Positions 1 through 10,664 of a DNA stretch of 64,000 bases are shown here, in pieces; the stretch's first letter is position 1; each line of letters begins with the position of its first letter. Made by a program: the position numbers and the translations under genes. The notes under the pieces are model-generated. The model made no database searches. It had not been told where the DNA came from and worked only from the letters and a program-made list of their open reading frames with translations. The stretch comes from Limnohabitans sp. (GTDB lineage Bacteria > Pseudomonadota > Gammaproteobacteria > Burkholderiales > Burkholderiaceae_C), in NCBI GenBank assembly GCA_018882835.1, contig VERE01000009.1, positions 1 through 64,000 on the forward strand, written 5' to 3'.

Positions 1-3000
1 AACAAATTCGACGGCGTCTTCGGCATCTGGTACGGCAAAGGCCCCGGCGTGGACCGCTGCTCCGACGTCTTCAAGCACGCCAACATGGCGGGCACCACGG
101 CCTGGGGCGGTGTCTTGGCCGTGGCGGGTGACGATCACGTGGCCAAAAGCAGCACCGCTGCCCACCAAAGCGACCACATCTTCAAAGCCTGCGGTACCCC
201 GGTGTTCTTTCCAGCCAGCGTGCAAGACGTGCTGGACTACGGCGTGCACGGCATCGCCCTGAGCCGCTTTGCCGGCATCTGGTCAGGCATGAAAACCATT
301 CAAGAGGTGGTGGAGTCCAGCGCCACCGCCATGATCGACCCCGAGCGCGTCCAAGTGGTCCTTCCCGAATTCGCGCTGCCCCCTGGCGGCATTCACATCC
401 GTTGGCCAGACGACCCCCTCACCCAAGAAGCACGGCTGTTTGAATACAAGAGTTACGCTGCCCTGGCCTACATTCGCGCCAACAAACTGAACCACAACGT
501 CATCGCTGGCCGCAACGACCGGTTTGGTCTGATGGCCAGTGGCAAGGCCTACAACGACACCCGCCAAGCCCTGCTCGACCTCGGCCTGGACGATGCGACC
601 TGCCAGCGCTTGGGCATCCGCTTGCACAAAGTGGGTGTGGTGTGGCCGCTGGAAGCGCACACCACCCGCGAATTCGCCACCGGTCTGCAAGAGATTTTGG
701 TGGTGGAGGAAAAGCGTGCGTTCATGGAGTACCAAGTCAAAGAGCAGTTGTACGACTGGCGCGACGATGTGCGCCCTCATGTGCTGGGCAAGTACAACGA
801 GGTGGACGGCCAGGTCTCGGGCGGCGAATGGGCCCAGGCCAACCCGACCGCCAACACGCTGCTGCGCGCCAATGCCGAGTTGAACCCGCCGCTGATCGCC
901 AAAGCCATTGCCCAGCGTCTCCATAAAATGGGCATCGATGCAGACACCGCCGCGCGCATGGATGCGCACCTGGCCATCCTGCGAGCCAAAGAGCAATCGC
1001 TTCAAGTCATCGAGGTCAAGGCCGACCGCCAACCCTGGTTTTGCTCGGGCTGCCCCCACAACACCAGCACCAAGGTGCCCGAAGGCTCGCGCGCCATGGC
1101 GGGCATTGGCTGCCATTTCATGAGCGTCTGGATGGACCGCAGCACCGTGGGCTTCACCCAAATGGGCGGTGAAGGCGTGCCGTGGGTGGGCCAACAGCCC
1201 TTCAGCAACGACACCCACATGTTCAGCAATATTGGCGACGGCACCTACTTTCACAGTGGCTTGCTGGCGGTGCGCCAAAGCGTGGCGGCGGGCGTGAACA
1301 TCACCTACAAAATTCTCTACAACGATGCCGTCGCCATGACGGGCGGCCAGCCCGTCGGTGAGCGCCCCGAAGGTCACACCCCCGTGCAGATCGCGCAAAG
1401 CATGCGTGCCGAAGGCGCGCAAAAGATCACCATCGTGACCGATGAGCCTGAAAAATACCAAGGCGTGCGTGACCTGCCCGCAGGCATCGAGATTCAGCAT
1501 CGCGACCGTCTCGATGCCATTCAGCGCGAGTTCCGCGAGATCAAAGGCTGCACGGTCATCATCTACGACCAGACCTGTGCCACCGAAAAGCGTCGCCGCC
1601 GCAAACGCGGCACCATGGTGGACCCGGCCAAACGCGTGGTCATCAATGAGGCGGTGTGCGAAGGCTGCGGCGACTGCAGCGTGCAAAGCAATTGCCTGAG
1701 TGTGGAACCACTGGAAACCGAATTCGGGCGCAAACGCACCATCAACCAAAGCACCTGCAACAAAGACACCAGTTGCCTCAAAGGCTTTTGCCCCAGCTTC
1801 ATCACCGTCGAGGGTGGGCAGCTCAAGAAAAAAGCCAAGGCCCAGACGGCATCACCGTTCACGCTGGGCGCCTTGCCCGAGCCCGCGCCGATGTCCCTGG
1901 CGCAACCTTGGGGCATCATCGTGGCGGGTGTGGGTGGCACCGGGGTCATCACCATTGGGCAGCTGTTAGGGATGGCGGCGCACATTGAAGGGCGCGGCAT
2001 TGTCACCCAAGACTCTGCGGGCCTGGCGCAAAAAGGGGGCGCCACCTGGGCCCACGTCTACATTGCCGAACATCAGGATGCGATTCGCACCACCCGCGTC
2101 AGCATGGGCGCCGCCGATCTGGTGATTGGCTGCGACCCGATCGTGTCGGCGGGCAAAGAAACCTTGCAGCGCATGCGCGCGGGCCGCACCCGCGTGGCCC
2201 TCAATGGCTACAGCACACCGACGGCCGCCTTCGTGAAGAACAGCGGCTGGCAAAACCCCTCCGAGGCTTGCGTGGCCGACATCGGCAACGTCATTGGCGC
2301 GCAAGAGCACGCGGGCAACCTGGGCGTGTTCGATGCCAACGCCGTGGCCACCCAATTGATGGGTGACACCATCTTCATCAACCCCATGATCCTGGGCTAC
2401 GCCTGGCAAAAGGGCTGGGTGCCGCTGGGGCGGGAGGCCTTGTTGCGCGCCATCGAACTCAACGAGGTGGCCGTGGAGCAAAACAAACAAGCCTTTGAAT
2501 GGGGTCGACAGTGCGCGCACGACTGGCACCGTGTCGAGGCCTTGCTCAAGCCAGCCCAAGTGATCGAGTTCAAAAAGCGCAGCAGCCTGGAAGACCTGGT
2601 CAAGCGCCGCGTGGCCTACCTGAGCGATTACCAAAATGCCGCCTACGCCGAGGAGTACCGCGCCCTGGTCAGCCGAGTTCAGCAAGCAGAAGCTGCCCTG
2701 GGCAAAACCACCCTGAGCGAGAGCGTGGCCCGCAACCTGTTCAAGCTGATGGCCTACAAAGACGAGTACGAAGTGGCGCGCCTGCATGCCGATCCCGCCT
2801 TTCAGCAACGCATCCGCGACCAATTTGAAGGCGACTTCCAGCTCAAGTTCCATTTGGCTCCCCCCTTGCTGGCCAAAACCAACGACAAGGGCGAACTCGT
2901 CAAGCAAAGCTACGGTCCCTGGATGCTCAGCGTCTTTGGCCTGCTGTCGAAATTCAAAGGCCTGCGCGGCACCGCACTCGATGTGTTTGGCAAAACCGAA

Positions 3001-3231
3001 GAGCGCCGCATGGAGCGGGCCCTGATCGTGCAATACCGCCAAAGCCTGGAAGAAGTGTTGAAGTCATTGAATGCCAGCAACCATGCCCTGGCCATCGACA
3101 TTGCGCAGATTCCAGAGCAAATCAAAGGCTTTGGTCACGTCAAAGCCCGCAATGCAGCGGCGGCTCAATCCCAATGGGCGCGCCTCATGGGCCAATGGCG
3201 CGACCCTTTGCAGCAAGCCAAGGCTGCCTGA
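1..3231 (+). CDS. Indolepyruvate ferredoxin oxidoreductase family protein (fused multidomain), 5' truncated by window edge
   Basis: Frame open from base 1 (NKFDGVFGIWYGKGPGVDRCSDVFKHANMAGT); Cys-rich cluster CEGCGDCSVQSNCLS...CNKDTSCLKGFCPSF; GVGGTGVITIGQLLGMAAH nucleotide-binding-like segment; thiamine-enzyme style NIGDGTYFHSG. Confidence 0.93.
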   Translation, partial: NKFDGVFGIWYGKGPGVDRCSDVFKHANMAGTTAWGGVLAVAGDDHVAKSSTAAHQSDHIFKACGTPVFFPASVQDVLDYGVHGIALSRFAGIWSGMKTIQEVVESSATAMIDPERVQVVLPEFALPPGGIHIRWPDDPLTQEARLFEYKSYAALAYIRANKLNHNVIAGRNDRFGLMASGKAYNDTRQALLDLGLDDATCQRLGIRLHKVGVVWPLEAHTTREFATGLQEILVVEEKRAFMEYQVKEQLYDWRDDVRPHVLGKYNEVDGQVSGGEWAQANPTANTLLRANAELNPPLIAKAIAQRLHKMGIDADTAARMDAHLAILRAKEQSLQVIEVKADRQPWFCSGCPHNTSTKVPEGSRAMAGIGCHFMSVWMDRSTVGFTQMGGEGVPWVGQQPFSNDTHMFSNIGDGTYFHSGLLAVRQSVAAGVNITYKILYNDAVAMTGGQPVGERPEGHTPVQIAQSMRAEGAQKITIVTDEPEKYQGVRDLPAGIEIQHRDRLDAIQREFREIKGCTVIIYDQTCATEKRRRRKRGTMVDPAKRVVINEAVCEGCGDCSVQSNCLSVEPLETEFGRKRTINQSTCNKDTSCLKGFCPSFITVEGGQLKKKAKAQTASPFTLGALPEPAPMSLAQPWGIIVAGVGGTGVITIGQLLGMAAHIEGRGIVTQDSAGLAQKGGATWAHVYIAEHQDAIRTTRVSMGAADLVIGCDPIVSAGKETLQRMRAGRTRVALNGYSTPTAAFVKNSGWQNPSEACVADIGNVIGAQEHAGNLGVFDANAVATQLMGDTIFINPMILGYAWQKGWVPLGREALLRAIELNEVAVEQNKQAFEWGRQCAHDWHRVEALLKPAQVIEFKKRSSLEDLVKRRVAYLSDYQNAAYAEEYRALVSRVQQAEAALGKTTLSESVARNLFKLMAYKDEYEVARLHADPAFQQRIRDQFEGDFQLKFHLAPPLLAKTNDKGELVKQSYGPWMLSVFGLLSKFKGLRGTALDVFGKTEERRMERALIVQYRQSLEEVLKSLNASNHALAIDIAQIPEQIKGFGHVKARNAAAAQSQWARLMGQWRDPLQQAKAA

Positions 3232-3233
3232 AC

Positions 3234-3626
3234 TCAGTGCGCCGCGTGGAAGTCTTGCGGCTGTAATTCAATCGCCTCGCCGTGGGGCGTGCGTTCGGCC
3301 GCCGCCTCCCAGGCGTGCTCGAGCGCATGCAGCTGCTCGGCGGTACCGATTTGCTTGCGCAGCACCATCTGCTCCAAGGCATCGAGCCAGTGCTGGTAGT
3401 ACTGTGAGCCGTCGTCCTCGGCCGCACCCTTGATTTGGAGCGTCAAGGCGGCCGCCCACTCGGGCCAGGTGAACAAGCCTTGCGCGTGCAGATGCACCGT
3501 CATGGCAAAGGCTTGCGCTTGCCACGGCTCTGAGAACACCGGTGCATCGGTGGCCTGGGGTGGCAAGGGCAGGCCTTCACGACAATGCGCCGCAATTTCA
3601 GCCAGTGTGGCACGCGGGTCGCTCAT
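3234..3626 (-). CDS. Nitrile hydratase accessory/activator protein
   Basis: [18 protein letters not shown]...EPWQAQAFAMTVHLHAQGLFTWPEW; start overlaps stop of NHase beta; similar to beta-subunit N-terminal region. Confidence 0.85.
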   Translation of the reverse strand: MSDPRATLAEIAAHCREGLPLPPQATDAPVFSEPWQAQAFAMTVHLHAQGLFTWPEWAAALTLQIKGAAEDDGSQYYQHWLDALEQMVLRKQIGTAEQLHALEHAWEAAAERTPHGEAIELQPQDFHAAH

Positions 3627-4306
3627 CCGGGCATCTCCAGGGGCGTCAAGTAACTTTCCCAGGCGTCCACACTCACTTGCACTTGGGCATCTGCTGCCGG
3701 TCCCCACAGCTCGCGTGCGTCAAACACGACGGCGTACAGCCACTCGCCTTCGTTGCTGTCAGCGACCTGCACGGCGGCCGCATGGCGGTCTGGCAAAACA
3801 TGCACGCCGTGGACTTTCACGACAGTTCCCACGTGGCCGCGAACATAGCGTGGCAAGCGGGTGTGGCCCATGGGGTGCTGGTTGAGCGCACGCACACGCT
3901 GGCCCTCGGCAAAGCGGGCTGGCTGGCGAACAGGCCGCTCGGCCGGGGTGCCTTGGGCCAGCGCCGCATCCACCTTCGCGCCAGCCAATGGCTTGACAGC
4001 GGGCAGTCCGGGCTGGGTCAGCTGGCCGGTGGTGATTTCTTGGTGCGTGGCCAAACCACGCGCAACCATCATGTTTTCCAGGGCATCCAGCCAGATTTGG
4101 TAATAGCTGTTCTGCAAGTAGCGCTGGGGCGGCAAAGACTCGCGCGCGCTGCGCGCCTGGTCAATGTTCCACTGGCCTGTGGCCCCCATGGCCACGGTCA
4201 GTGCCAGGGCCTGGCGCTCCCAGTCGGCATGGAACACCGGCTCATGGGGCTCGGGCTGAACCGGGCCATAGCCTTGCATGCCCCCCATGTCATGCACGCC
4301 GTTCAT
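3623..4306 (-). CDS. Nitrile hydratase beta subunit
   Basis: [16 protein letters not shown] start typical of NHase beta; C-terminal [27 protein letters not shown]. Confidence 0.93.
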   Translation of the reverse strand: MNGVHDMGGMQGYGPVQPEPHEPVFHADWERQALALTVAMGATGQWNIDQARSARESLPPQRYLQNSYYQIWLDALENMMVARGLATHQEITTGQLTQPGLPAVKPLAGAKVDAALAQGTPAERPVRQPARFAEGQRVRALNQHPMGHTRLPRYVRGHVGTVVKVHGVHVLPDRHAAAVQVADSNEGEWLYAVVFDARELWGPAADAQVQVSVDAWESYLTPLEMPG

Positions 4307-4956
4307 GCCGTCACCGCCGCATCTTGCGCGCGCAGGGGCAAGCCGGTGCCAATCATGCTGTCGCGGGTGACCAGTTGGGCGAGTTGTTCTTGTGTCCAGC
4401 CTTGCGTGCCTTGGGGCCGCTGGGGCAAGACCAGGTAGCGAATTTCCGCCGTCGAGTCCCACACCCTGAATGTGGTGTCCGCCGGCACGCTGACGCCAAA
4501 ATCGGACAGCACACCACGCGGGTCCATCACCGCCTTGCTGCGGTAGGGGGCGCTTTTGTACCACACCGGCGGCAAGCCCAGCACCGGCCAGGGGTAGCAG
4601 CTGCACAGGGTGCAGACCACCATGTTGTGAACGGTCTCGGTGTTGGGCACCACCACCATGTGCTCGCCCTGGCGGCCGCTGTAGCCCATGGCGGCGATGG
4701 CGGCGGTTGCATCCCGCAGCAGCCACTCCCGGTAGTCAGGCTCTGACCAGGCCCGTGCCACGACCCTGGCGCCATTGTGAGGACCCACTTCTGTTTCATA
4801 GGTTTCAATGATGCGGTCCAAGGCGGCGGGGTCGACATAGCCTTTGTCGGTCAGCAAGGTTTGCAAGGCACGGACACGGACATCCATGTCACTCAAGTGG
4901 GAGTGGTCGTGGTTATGTGACGACACAGAGTCCCCAGGGGCAGAAGGTTTGCTCAT
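4303..4956 (-). CDS. Nitrile hydratase alpha subunit (Co-type metal motif VCTLCSC)
   Basis: [23 protein letters not shown] metal-binding motif; EPDYREWLL; His-rich N-terminus HNHDHSH. Confidence 0.95.
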   Translation of the reverse strand: MSKPSAPGDSVSSHNHDHSHLSDMDVRVRALQTLLTDKGYVDPAALDRIIETYETEVGPHNGARVVARAWSEPDYREWLLRDATAAIAAMGYSGRQGEHMVVVPNTETVHNMVVCTLCSCYPWPVLGLPPVWYKSAPYRSKAVMDPRGVLSDFGVSVPADTTFRVWDSTAEIRYLVLPQRPQGTQGWTQEQLAQLVTRDSMIGTGLPLRAQDAAVTA

Positions 4957-5064
4957 GGCTAAATGATAGGCCAGAGCGCCCCGAATACAATGCCGGATTG
5001 TCCCAAGTCTTGCACTGCCCCGCCGTCGGGTGGGCTGACGGGGTCTGATTCACAGGAGAATTTT

Positions 5065-5397
5065 GTGTTCATTTCATCCGCTATCGCCCAAACCGCTCCC
5101 GCCCCCGCCGCCGGCGGCGACATGGCCTCGTCCCTCATGAGCATGCTGCCCTTGGTGCTGATGTTCGTGGTCTTGTATTTCGTCATGATCCGGCCCCAGA
5201 TGAAGCGCCAGAAGGAGCACCGCGCGATGATTGACGCCTTGGCCAAAGGCGATGAGGTGGCCACTGCCGGCGGCTTGCTGGGCAAAGTGACCAAGCTGGG
5301 TGACAGCCACCTGGGCGTGGAAATCGCCGCCGGCGTTGAAGTTCAACTGCAGCGCAGCGCTGTGGTCCAAGTTCTGCCCAAGGGCACCCTGAAGTAA
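5065..5397 (+). CDS. yajC: Preprotein translocase subunit YajC
   Basis: GTG start after AGGAG; MLPLVLMFVVLYFVMIRPQMKRQKEHRAMIDALAKGDEVAT; immediately upstream of secD. Confidence 0.95.
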   Translation: MFISSAIAQTAPAPAAGGDMASSLMSMLPLVLMFVVLYFVMIRPQMKRQKEHRAMIDALAKGDEVATAGGLLGKVTKLGDSHLGVEIAAGVEVQLQRSAVVQVLPKGTLK

Positions 5398-5447
5398 GCA
5401 TCGGCGTCGGCAAGCTCCGACGTCTGACGCGCAATGCTGGACGCGCC

Positions 5448-7328
5448 ATGAATCGTTACCCGGTTTGGAAATACGCGATCATCGTGATCGCTTTGTGGGT
5501 GGGCAGCTTGTACACGCTGCCCAATTTCTTTGGCGAGGCCCCGGCGGTCCAGGTCTCGGCGGGCAAGCCGGCCGTCAAGGTGGATGCCAGCGTGCAAGCC
5601 AAAGTGGAAGAAGCCCTCAAGGCTGCTGGCTTGACGGCGTCTGCCCTGACCTTGGAACAAGGCTCGCTCAAAGCCCGTTTTGACAGTACCGAAAGTCAGA
5701 TCAAGGCCAAGGATGCCATCCAGCGCGCGCTGGTTCCCGATCCCAATGAAGCCTCGTATGTGGTGGCGCTTAACCTGTTGTCGCGTTCGCCACAGTGGCT
5801 CAGCGCCTTGAATGCCGCCCCCATGTACCTGGGACTGGATTTGCGCGGTGGCGTGCACTTCATGCTTCAAGTGGACATGCCCGCGGCCTTGACCAAAAAG
5901 GCCGAGTCTTTGGCGGGCGACATCCGCACCAGCATGCGTGAAAAGAATTTGCGCCACGGCGGAATCAGCCGCAATGGACAAGCGATCGAAATTCGTTTTC
6001 GCGACACCAGCACCCTGGAAGCCGCCAAGCGCCTGATCCAGGACCAGTTTGCCGACCTGCAGACCACCGAGGCGGCCGAAGGCAGTGACTTCAAATTGAG
6101 CGCCACGCTCAAGCCCGAATCCGGCCGCCGCGTGCAAGACCAGGCGCTGAAGCAAAACATCACCACCTTGCACAACCGCATCAACGAGTTGGGCGTGGCC
6201 GAACCGGTGATTCAGCAACAAGGCCTGGACCGCATCGTGGTGCAGCTCCCTGGCGTGCAAGACACCGCCAAAGCCAAAGACATTTTGGGCCGCACAGCGA
6301 CGCTGGAAATCCGCATGGTGGACGAAAGCAGTGAAGCCCGTGCAGCCGAGCTAAGCAATGGCATGGTGCCTTTTGGCACAGAACGCTATCTGGAGCGCAA
6401 TGGCCAGGCCGTGGTGGTGAAAAAACAGGTCATCCTCACCGGCGAGAACCTGACCGATGCGCAACCCGGCTTTGACAGCCAGACCCAGGAGGCCGCGGTG
6501 CATTTGACGCTGGACGCCAAAGGCGCCCGCATTTTCCGCGACATCACACGGGACAACGTCGGCAAGCGCATGGCCATTTTGCTGTTTGAAAAAGGCAAAG
6601 GCGAAGTGGTCACGGCGCCCGTGATTCGCAGCGAAATTGGTGGCGGCCGCGTGCAAATTTCTGGCCGAATGACCACCGTGGAAGCCAATGACGTGGCCTT
6701 GCTGCTGCGCGCAGGCTCCCTGGCAGCACCCATGGAGATCATCGAAGAGCGCACCATTGGCCCCAGCCTGGGCGCAGAAAACATTGCCAAAGGCTTCAAC
6801 AGCGTGACCTGGGGTTTCCTGGCCGTGGCCGCCTTCATGTGCCTTTACTACATGCTGTTTGGCGTGTTCTCCAGCGTGGCGCTGGCAGTGAACCTGTTGC
6901 TGCTGGTGGCCGTGCTGTCCATGCTGCAGGCCACATTGACCTTGCCCGGCATGGCGGCCATGGCCCTGGTGCTGGGCATGGCGATTGACGCCAACGTGCT
7001 GATCAATGAGCGTGTGCGCGAAGAGCTGCGCAATGGCGTGTCGCCACAAGCGGCCATCCATGCAGGCTATGACCGCGCCTGGGCCACCATCCTGGACTCC
7101 AACGTGACCACCCTGATTGCCGGCCTGGCTTTGCTGGCCTTTGGTTCCGGCCCGGTGCGCGGCTTCGCCGTGGTGCATTGTCTGGGCATTTTGACCAGCA
7201 TGTTCTCGGCAGTATTCTTCTCGCGTGGATTGGTCAACCTCTGGTATGGCCGACAAAAGAAACTGAAAAGCGTGTCCATTGGCACAGTGTGGCGCGCCCC
7301 GGGCTCGGCCCTGGCGAAAGAAGAATAA
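5448..7328 (+). CDS. secD: Protein translocase subunit SecD
   Basis: LGLDLRGGVHFMLQVDM; GMAIDANVLINERVREELRNG; yajC-secD-secF order. Confidence 0.97.
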   Translation: MNRYPVWKYAIIVIALWVGSLYTLPNFFGEAPAVQVSAGKPAVKVDASVQAKVEEALKAAGLTASALTLEQGSLKARFDSTESQIKAKDAIQRALVPDPNEASYVVALNLLSRSPQWLSALNAAPMYLGLDLRGGVHFMLQVDMPAALTKKAESLAGDIRTSMREKNLRHGGISRNGQAIEIRFRDTSTLEAAKRLIQDQFADLQTTEAAEGSDFKLSATLKPESGRRVQDQALKQNITTLHNRINELGVAEPVIQQQGLDRIVVQLPGVQDTAKAKDILGRTATLEIRMVDESSEARAAELSNGMVPFGTERYLERNGQAVVVKKQVILTGENLTDAQPGFDSQTQEAAVHLTLDAKGARIFRDITRDNVGKRMAILLFEKGKGEVVTAPVIRSEIGGGRVQISGRMTTVEANDVALLLRAGSLAAPMEIIEERTIGPSLGAENIAKGFNSVTWGFLAVAAFMCLYYMLFGVFSSVALAVNLLLLVAVLSMLQATLTLPGMAAMALVLGMAIDANVLINERVREELRNGVSPQAAIHAGYDRAWATILDSNVTTLIAGLALLAFGSGPVRGFAVVHCLGILTSMFSAVFFSRGLVNLWYGRQKKLKSVSIGTVWRAPGSALAKEE

Positions 7329-7339
7329 GGAACACGAGC

Positions 7340-8290
7340 ATGGAATTCTTCAAAATCCGTCGCGACATTCCGTTCATGCGCCATGCCCTGGTGTTCAACG
7401 CGGTATCGTTCGCCACCTTTTTGGCCGCAGTCTTTTTCCTCTTCAGCAGGGGACTGCACCTGTCGGTGGAATTCACCGGCGGCACCCTGATGGAGGTCAG
7501 CTACAGCCAGCCTGCCGACCTGAACCAGGCGCGCGAGCGCATTGCGGCTTTGGGCTACAACGATGTCCAAGTGCAAAACTTTGGCACGGCACGCGATGTG
7601 CTCATTCGCATGCCGGCGGTCAAGGGCGTCAGTTCTGCCCAGCAAAGTGACAAAGTGCTGGCGGCCCTGAAAGAGGGCGATGCCAGCGCCGAATTACGGC
7701 GCACTGAGTTTGTCGGCCCCCAGGTGGGCGACGAGCTGGCCGCCGATGGCCTCAAAGCCCTGGCCTTTGTGGTGGTGGGCATCATGATTTACCTGGCTTT
7801 CCGCTTCGAGTGGAAATACGCGGTGGCGGCCATCATTGCCAACTTGCATGATGTGATCATCATTCTGGGCTTCTTCGCTTTCTTCCAATGGGAATTCTCG
7901 CTGCCTGTGCTCGCCGCTGTGCTGGCCGTGCTGGGCTATTCGGTGAACGAGTCGGTGGTGATCTTTGACCGGATTCGGGAGAACTTCCGTCGCTACCGCA
8001 AAATGGAAACGGTAGAAATCATTGACAACGCCATCACGTCCACCATCAGCCGCACCATCATCACCCACGGCTGTACACAATTGATGGTGCTCTCCATGCT
8101 GCTGTTTGGGGGGGCCACCTTGCACTACTTTGCCCTGGCCCTGACGATTGGCATTTTGTTCGGCATTTATTCGTCGGTGTTCGTGGCCGCCGCCATCGCC
8201 ATGTGGCTGGGGATCCGCCGCGAAGACCTGATCAAGCCGGTGAAAAAAGAAGGCGACCCCGACGACCCTAACGCGGGCGCAGCTGTCTAA
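7340..8290 (+). CDS. secF: Protein translocase subunit SecF
   Basis: VEFTGGTLMEV; VLGYSVNESVVIFDRIRENFR; follows secD. Confidence 0.97.
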   Translation: MEFFKIRRDIPFMRHALVFNAVSFATFLAAVFFLFSRGLHLSVEFTGGTLMEVSYSQPADLNQARERIAALGYNDVQVQNFGTARDVLIRMPAVKGVSSAQQSDKVLAALKEGDASAELRRTEFVGPQVGDELAADGLKALAFVVVGIMIYLAFRFEWKYAVAAIIANLHDVIIILGFFAFFQWEFSLPVLAAVLAVLGYSVNESVVIFDRIRENFRRYRKMETVEIIDNAITSTISRTIITHGCTQLMVLSMLLFGGATLHYFALALTIGILFGIYSSVFVAAAIAMWLGIRREDLIKPVKKEGDPDDPNAGAAV

Positions 8291-8394
8291 ACCCGAAAAG
8301 CTTGTTTCCTCACGTCATCTCCAGGGCCGCGAGGCGATCTTTTTTTACTGAGGGTTGTCATTACCTCCGAGAGGGCCTCGCAAAGAGGGGGATG

Positions 8395-8895
8395 TCAGTG
8401 GGCAACCCGGTCGGAGTCGTCGCACAACTCGTCAAGAATCAGTGCGTCAGGCTCTAACCCGGCGCTCCAGTAGACCATCAGGACGATGATTTTCAAATCG
8501 TCGATGGACACGGGGTGGCCCGGCACTGCCATCGCTCGGTCCACCACGATTTCTCGCATGTGGGGCGGCAACACCCCGGCGGACTCCAGGAAGCTCACAA
8601 AACCCAGGCAGGCTGCCCCCAAGTGGTCTTGCTCGGCAACCGAGTAAACGCGCAAGCTGTGCACTGACTGGGCTTGCGTGGCCTTGCCCGCTGCCTCTAC
8701 TTGAGACAAGTCGATGAGTTGGGTGTTGTGTGAGGCCAGATCCAGACCCGCCAGCCATTGCAGGGCCTGCTCGATCTCTTCGGGCTCAAAGCCAGCTGCG
8801 CTGAGCTTTCGTCCCAGTTGCTGCAACTCGGGACAAGCATCCCCACGCCAGTAGTTTTCGTAAACGTACACGAGGACTTCAAACATGGGTCTCAA
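8395..8895 (-). CDS. smg: Smg family protein (DUF494)
   Basis: MFEVLVYVYENYW...ACPELQQLGRKLSAAGFEPEEIEQALQWL; adjacent to dprA. Confidence 0.92.
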   Translation of the reverse strand: MRPMFEVLVYVYENYWRGDACPELQQLGRKLSAAGFEPEEIEQALQWLAGLDLASHNTQLIDLSQVEAAGKATQAQSVHSLRVYSVAEQDHLGAACLGFVSFLESAGVLPPHMREIVVDRAMAVPGHPVSIDDLKIIVLMVYWSAGLEPDALILDELCDDSDRVAH

Positions 8896-8908
8896 TATAA
8901 CTGGTTTT

Positions 8909-10024
8909 TCAAAGTCTGTGCAAGCGCTGAAAAAAACCGCCGGGCAAGCGCGCCACTTCGCCGGTCAACTCCAGACTCAACAGGCCTGCCTGCAACGCGG
9001 GGATGGCCCATTCCGTTCGTTGTGCCAAGACTTCGATCGTTACCGGATCGAAGCCGACCGCTGACAGCAGTACGGATGGGCTTGCCGCCTGGGGCTCTTT
9101 CGCAGGCGCTGACGGTACGGCATGAGGCATGGGCGCCAATTCCTCCAGCACATCCTCCATCGACTCCACCAGCTTGGCGCCCTGTCGAATCAGGGCATGG
9201 CAACCTCGCGCCTGGGCCGAGTGAATCGAGCCAGGAATCGCCATGACCTCGCGCCCTAATTCCAGGGCCAGTTTGGCCGTGATCAAGGAGCCCGACTTGA
9301 GGCTGGCTTCCACCACCAGCACAGCAGAACTCAAGGCTGCGATCAAGCGGTTGCGTTGCGGAAAATGGTGTGCCATGGGTGCCGTACCGGGAGGGTACTC
9401 GCTGACCAACAGGCCCCGCTGCGCAATTTGCTGCGCCAAGCCGACATTGCGCTCCGGATAGACCCGGTCCAGGCCTGTGCCAACCACCGCCAAAGTCGGA
9501 CAGCGGTCATTCGGGACCGTCGCCTCCAGCGCCCCTTGGTGGGTTGCGGCATCGATCCCCCAGGCCAGGCCGGACACAATGGCATAACCGGCTTGCGCCA
9601 GGTGGCGCCCGAAGGCGCGCGCATTCTCCAATCCTTGCGGCGTGGGATTGCGGCTGCCCACCAAAGCCAAAGCAGGCGCTATCGCTTGGCTCAGCTGACC
9701 CTGTGCGTACAGCAACAGGGGCGGGTCTGACAGGGCAAGCAAGCTCTGCGGGTATCTTTCATCGCCCCAGGTCCAGACAGCATGCGACACCCCTGGCGCG
9801 GAATGGCTCAGCCACCCTGTCACCCTGGCCTCCAAGGCAGCCAGACTGGAGGGCTCCCCAAGCAGGGCCTGGGCCAATTCGGGCCGCAGACACTGGCGCA
9901 ATTCACGCTCCGATTGTTGAAAGATCGCTGCCGGGGAGCCATAGCGCCGCAGCAAGCCAGCCGCTGCCTGGGCACCCACCCCAGGCGTCACTTGCAGACG
10001 AAGCCATCCGTGTAAATCATTCAT
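8909..10024 (-). CDS. dprA: DNA-processing protein DprA
   Basis: ALVGSRNPTPQGLENARAFGRHLAQAGYAIVSGLAWGIDAATHQGAL; start set at MNDLHGWLRL (an upstream in-frame ATG exists at 10048). Confidence 0.95.
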   Translation of the reverse strand: MNDLHGWLRLQVTPGVGAQAAAGLLRRYGSPAAIFQQSERELRQCLRPELAQALLGEPSSLAALEARVTGWLSHSAPGVSHAVWTWGDERYPQSLLALSDPPLLLYAQGQLSQAIAPALALVGSRNPTPQGLENARAFGRHLAQAGYAIVSGLAWGIDAATHQGALEATVPNDRCPTLAVVGTGLDRVYPERNVGLAQQIAQRGLLVSEYPPGTAPMAHHFPQRNRLIAALSSAVLVVEASLKSGSLITAKLALELGREVMAIPGSIHSAQARGCHALIRQGAKLVESMEDVLEELAPMPHAVPSAPAKEPQAASPSVLLSAVGFDPVTIEVLAQRTEWAIPALQAGLLSLELTGEVARLPGGFFQRLHRL

Positions 10025-10152
10025 GCCGACTCCCTGATGAATCCGCATGCTAGGCGGGACGTGTCGCCGACAGAGAGAGTTACGCCACCAGAATCTGGAA
10101 GGGCTTGTGGCAAGTGCGCAAAATTCACCGGCAAAACGGGGACAATAGCGGC

Positions 10153-10659
10153 ATGGCTTTGCTCCCCATCCTCAGTTACCCAGACCCTCGCCTGCACACC
10201 GTCGCCCAAGCGGTCAAGGCGGTGGATGACCGCATTCGCGGCCTGATCAGCGACATGCTGGAAACCATGTACGAAGCCAATGGCATCGGCCTGGCGGCAA
10301 CACAGGTGAATATTCACGAACGGCTGATCGTCATCGACGTGTCCGAAGAACGCAATCAGCCGATGGTGCTGATCAACCCAGAAGTGCTCTGGCTGAGTCC
10401 CGAGCGTGTTCGCGGAGATGAGGGCTGCCTGTCGGTACCCGGCATTTACGATGGCGTCGAGCGCGCGCGCGCCGTCAAAATTCAGGCGCTGGATGGCGCA
10501 GGCCAGCTGCGCACCATCGAGGCCGAAGACCTGCTGGCCGTTTGCATTCAGCACGAGATGGATCACTTGTTGGGCAAGGTCTTTGTCGAGTACCTGTCGC
10601 CCCTCAAGCGCAACCGAATCAAAACCAAGATGCTCAAAGCGCAACGCGCGGAGCGCTGA
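10153..10659 (+). CDS. def: Peptide deformylase
   Basis: [51 protein letters not shown]. Confidence 0.97.
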   Translation: MALLPILSYPDPRLHTVAQAVKAVDDRIRGLISDMLETMYEANGIGLAATQVNIHERLIVIDVSEERNQPMVLINPEVLWLSPERVRGDEGCLSVPGIYDGVERARAVKIQALDGAGQLRTIEAEDLLAVCIQHEMDHLLGKVFVEYLSPLKRNRIKTKMLKAQRAER

Positions 10660-10664
10660 AGCCC

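Noticed and set aside
283-1749. 488-aa ORF antisense to the indolepyruvate oxidoreductase gene
   Set aside because: Same antisense GC-frame artefact; Ala/His-rich with no domain.
1-4956. Idea that indolepyruvate oxidoreductase and nitrile hydratase together form an auxin/indole-acetonitrile pathway
   Set aside because: Genes are convergent, with no shared operon; indolepyruvate oxidoreductase is a general aromatic amino-acid catabolic enzyme. No sequence evidence links them.
8329-8381. GCGAGGC...GCCTCGC repeat between secF and smg as bidirectional terminator
   Set aside because: Arms are 7 bp with a 39-nt loop and the T-tract is inside the loop; not a convincing terminator.
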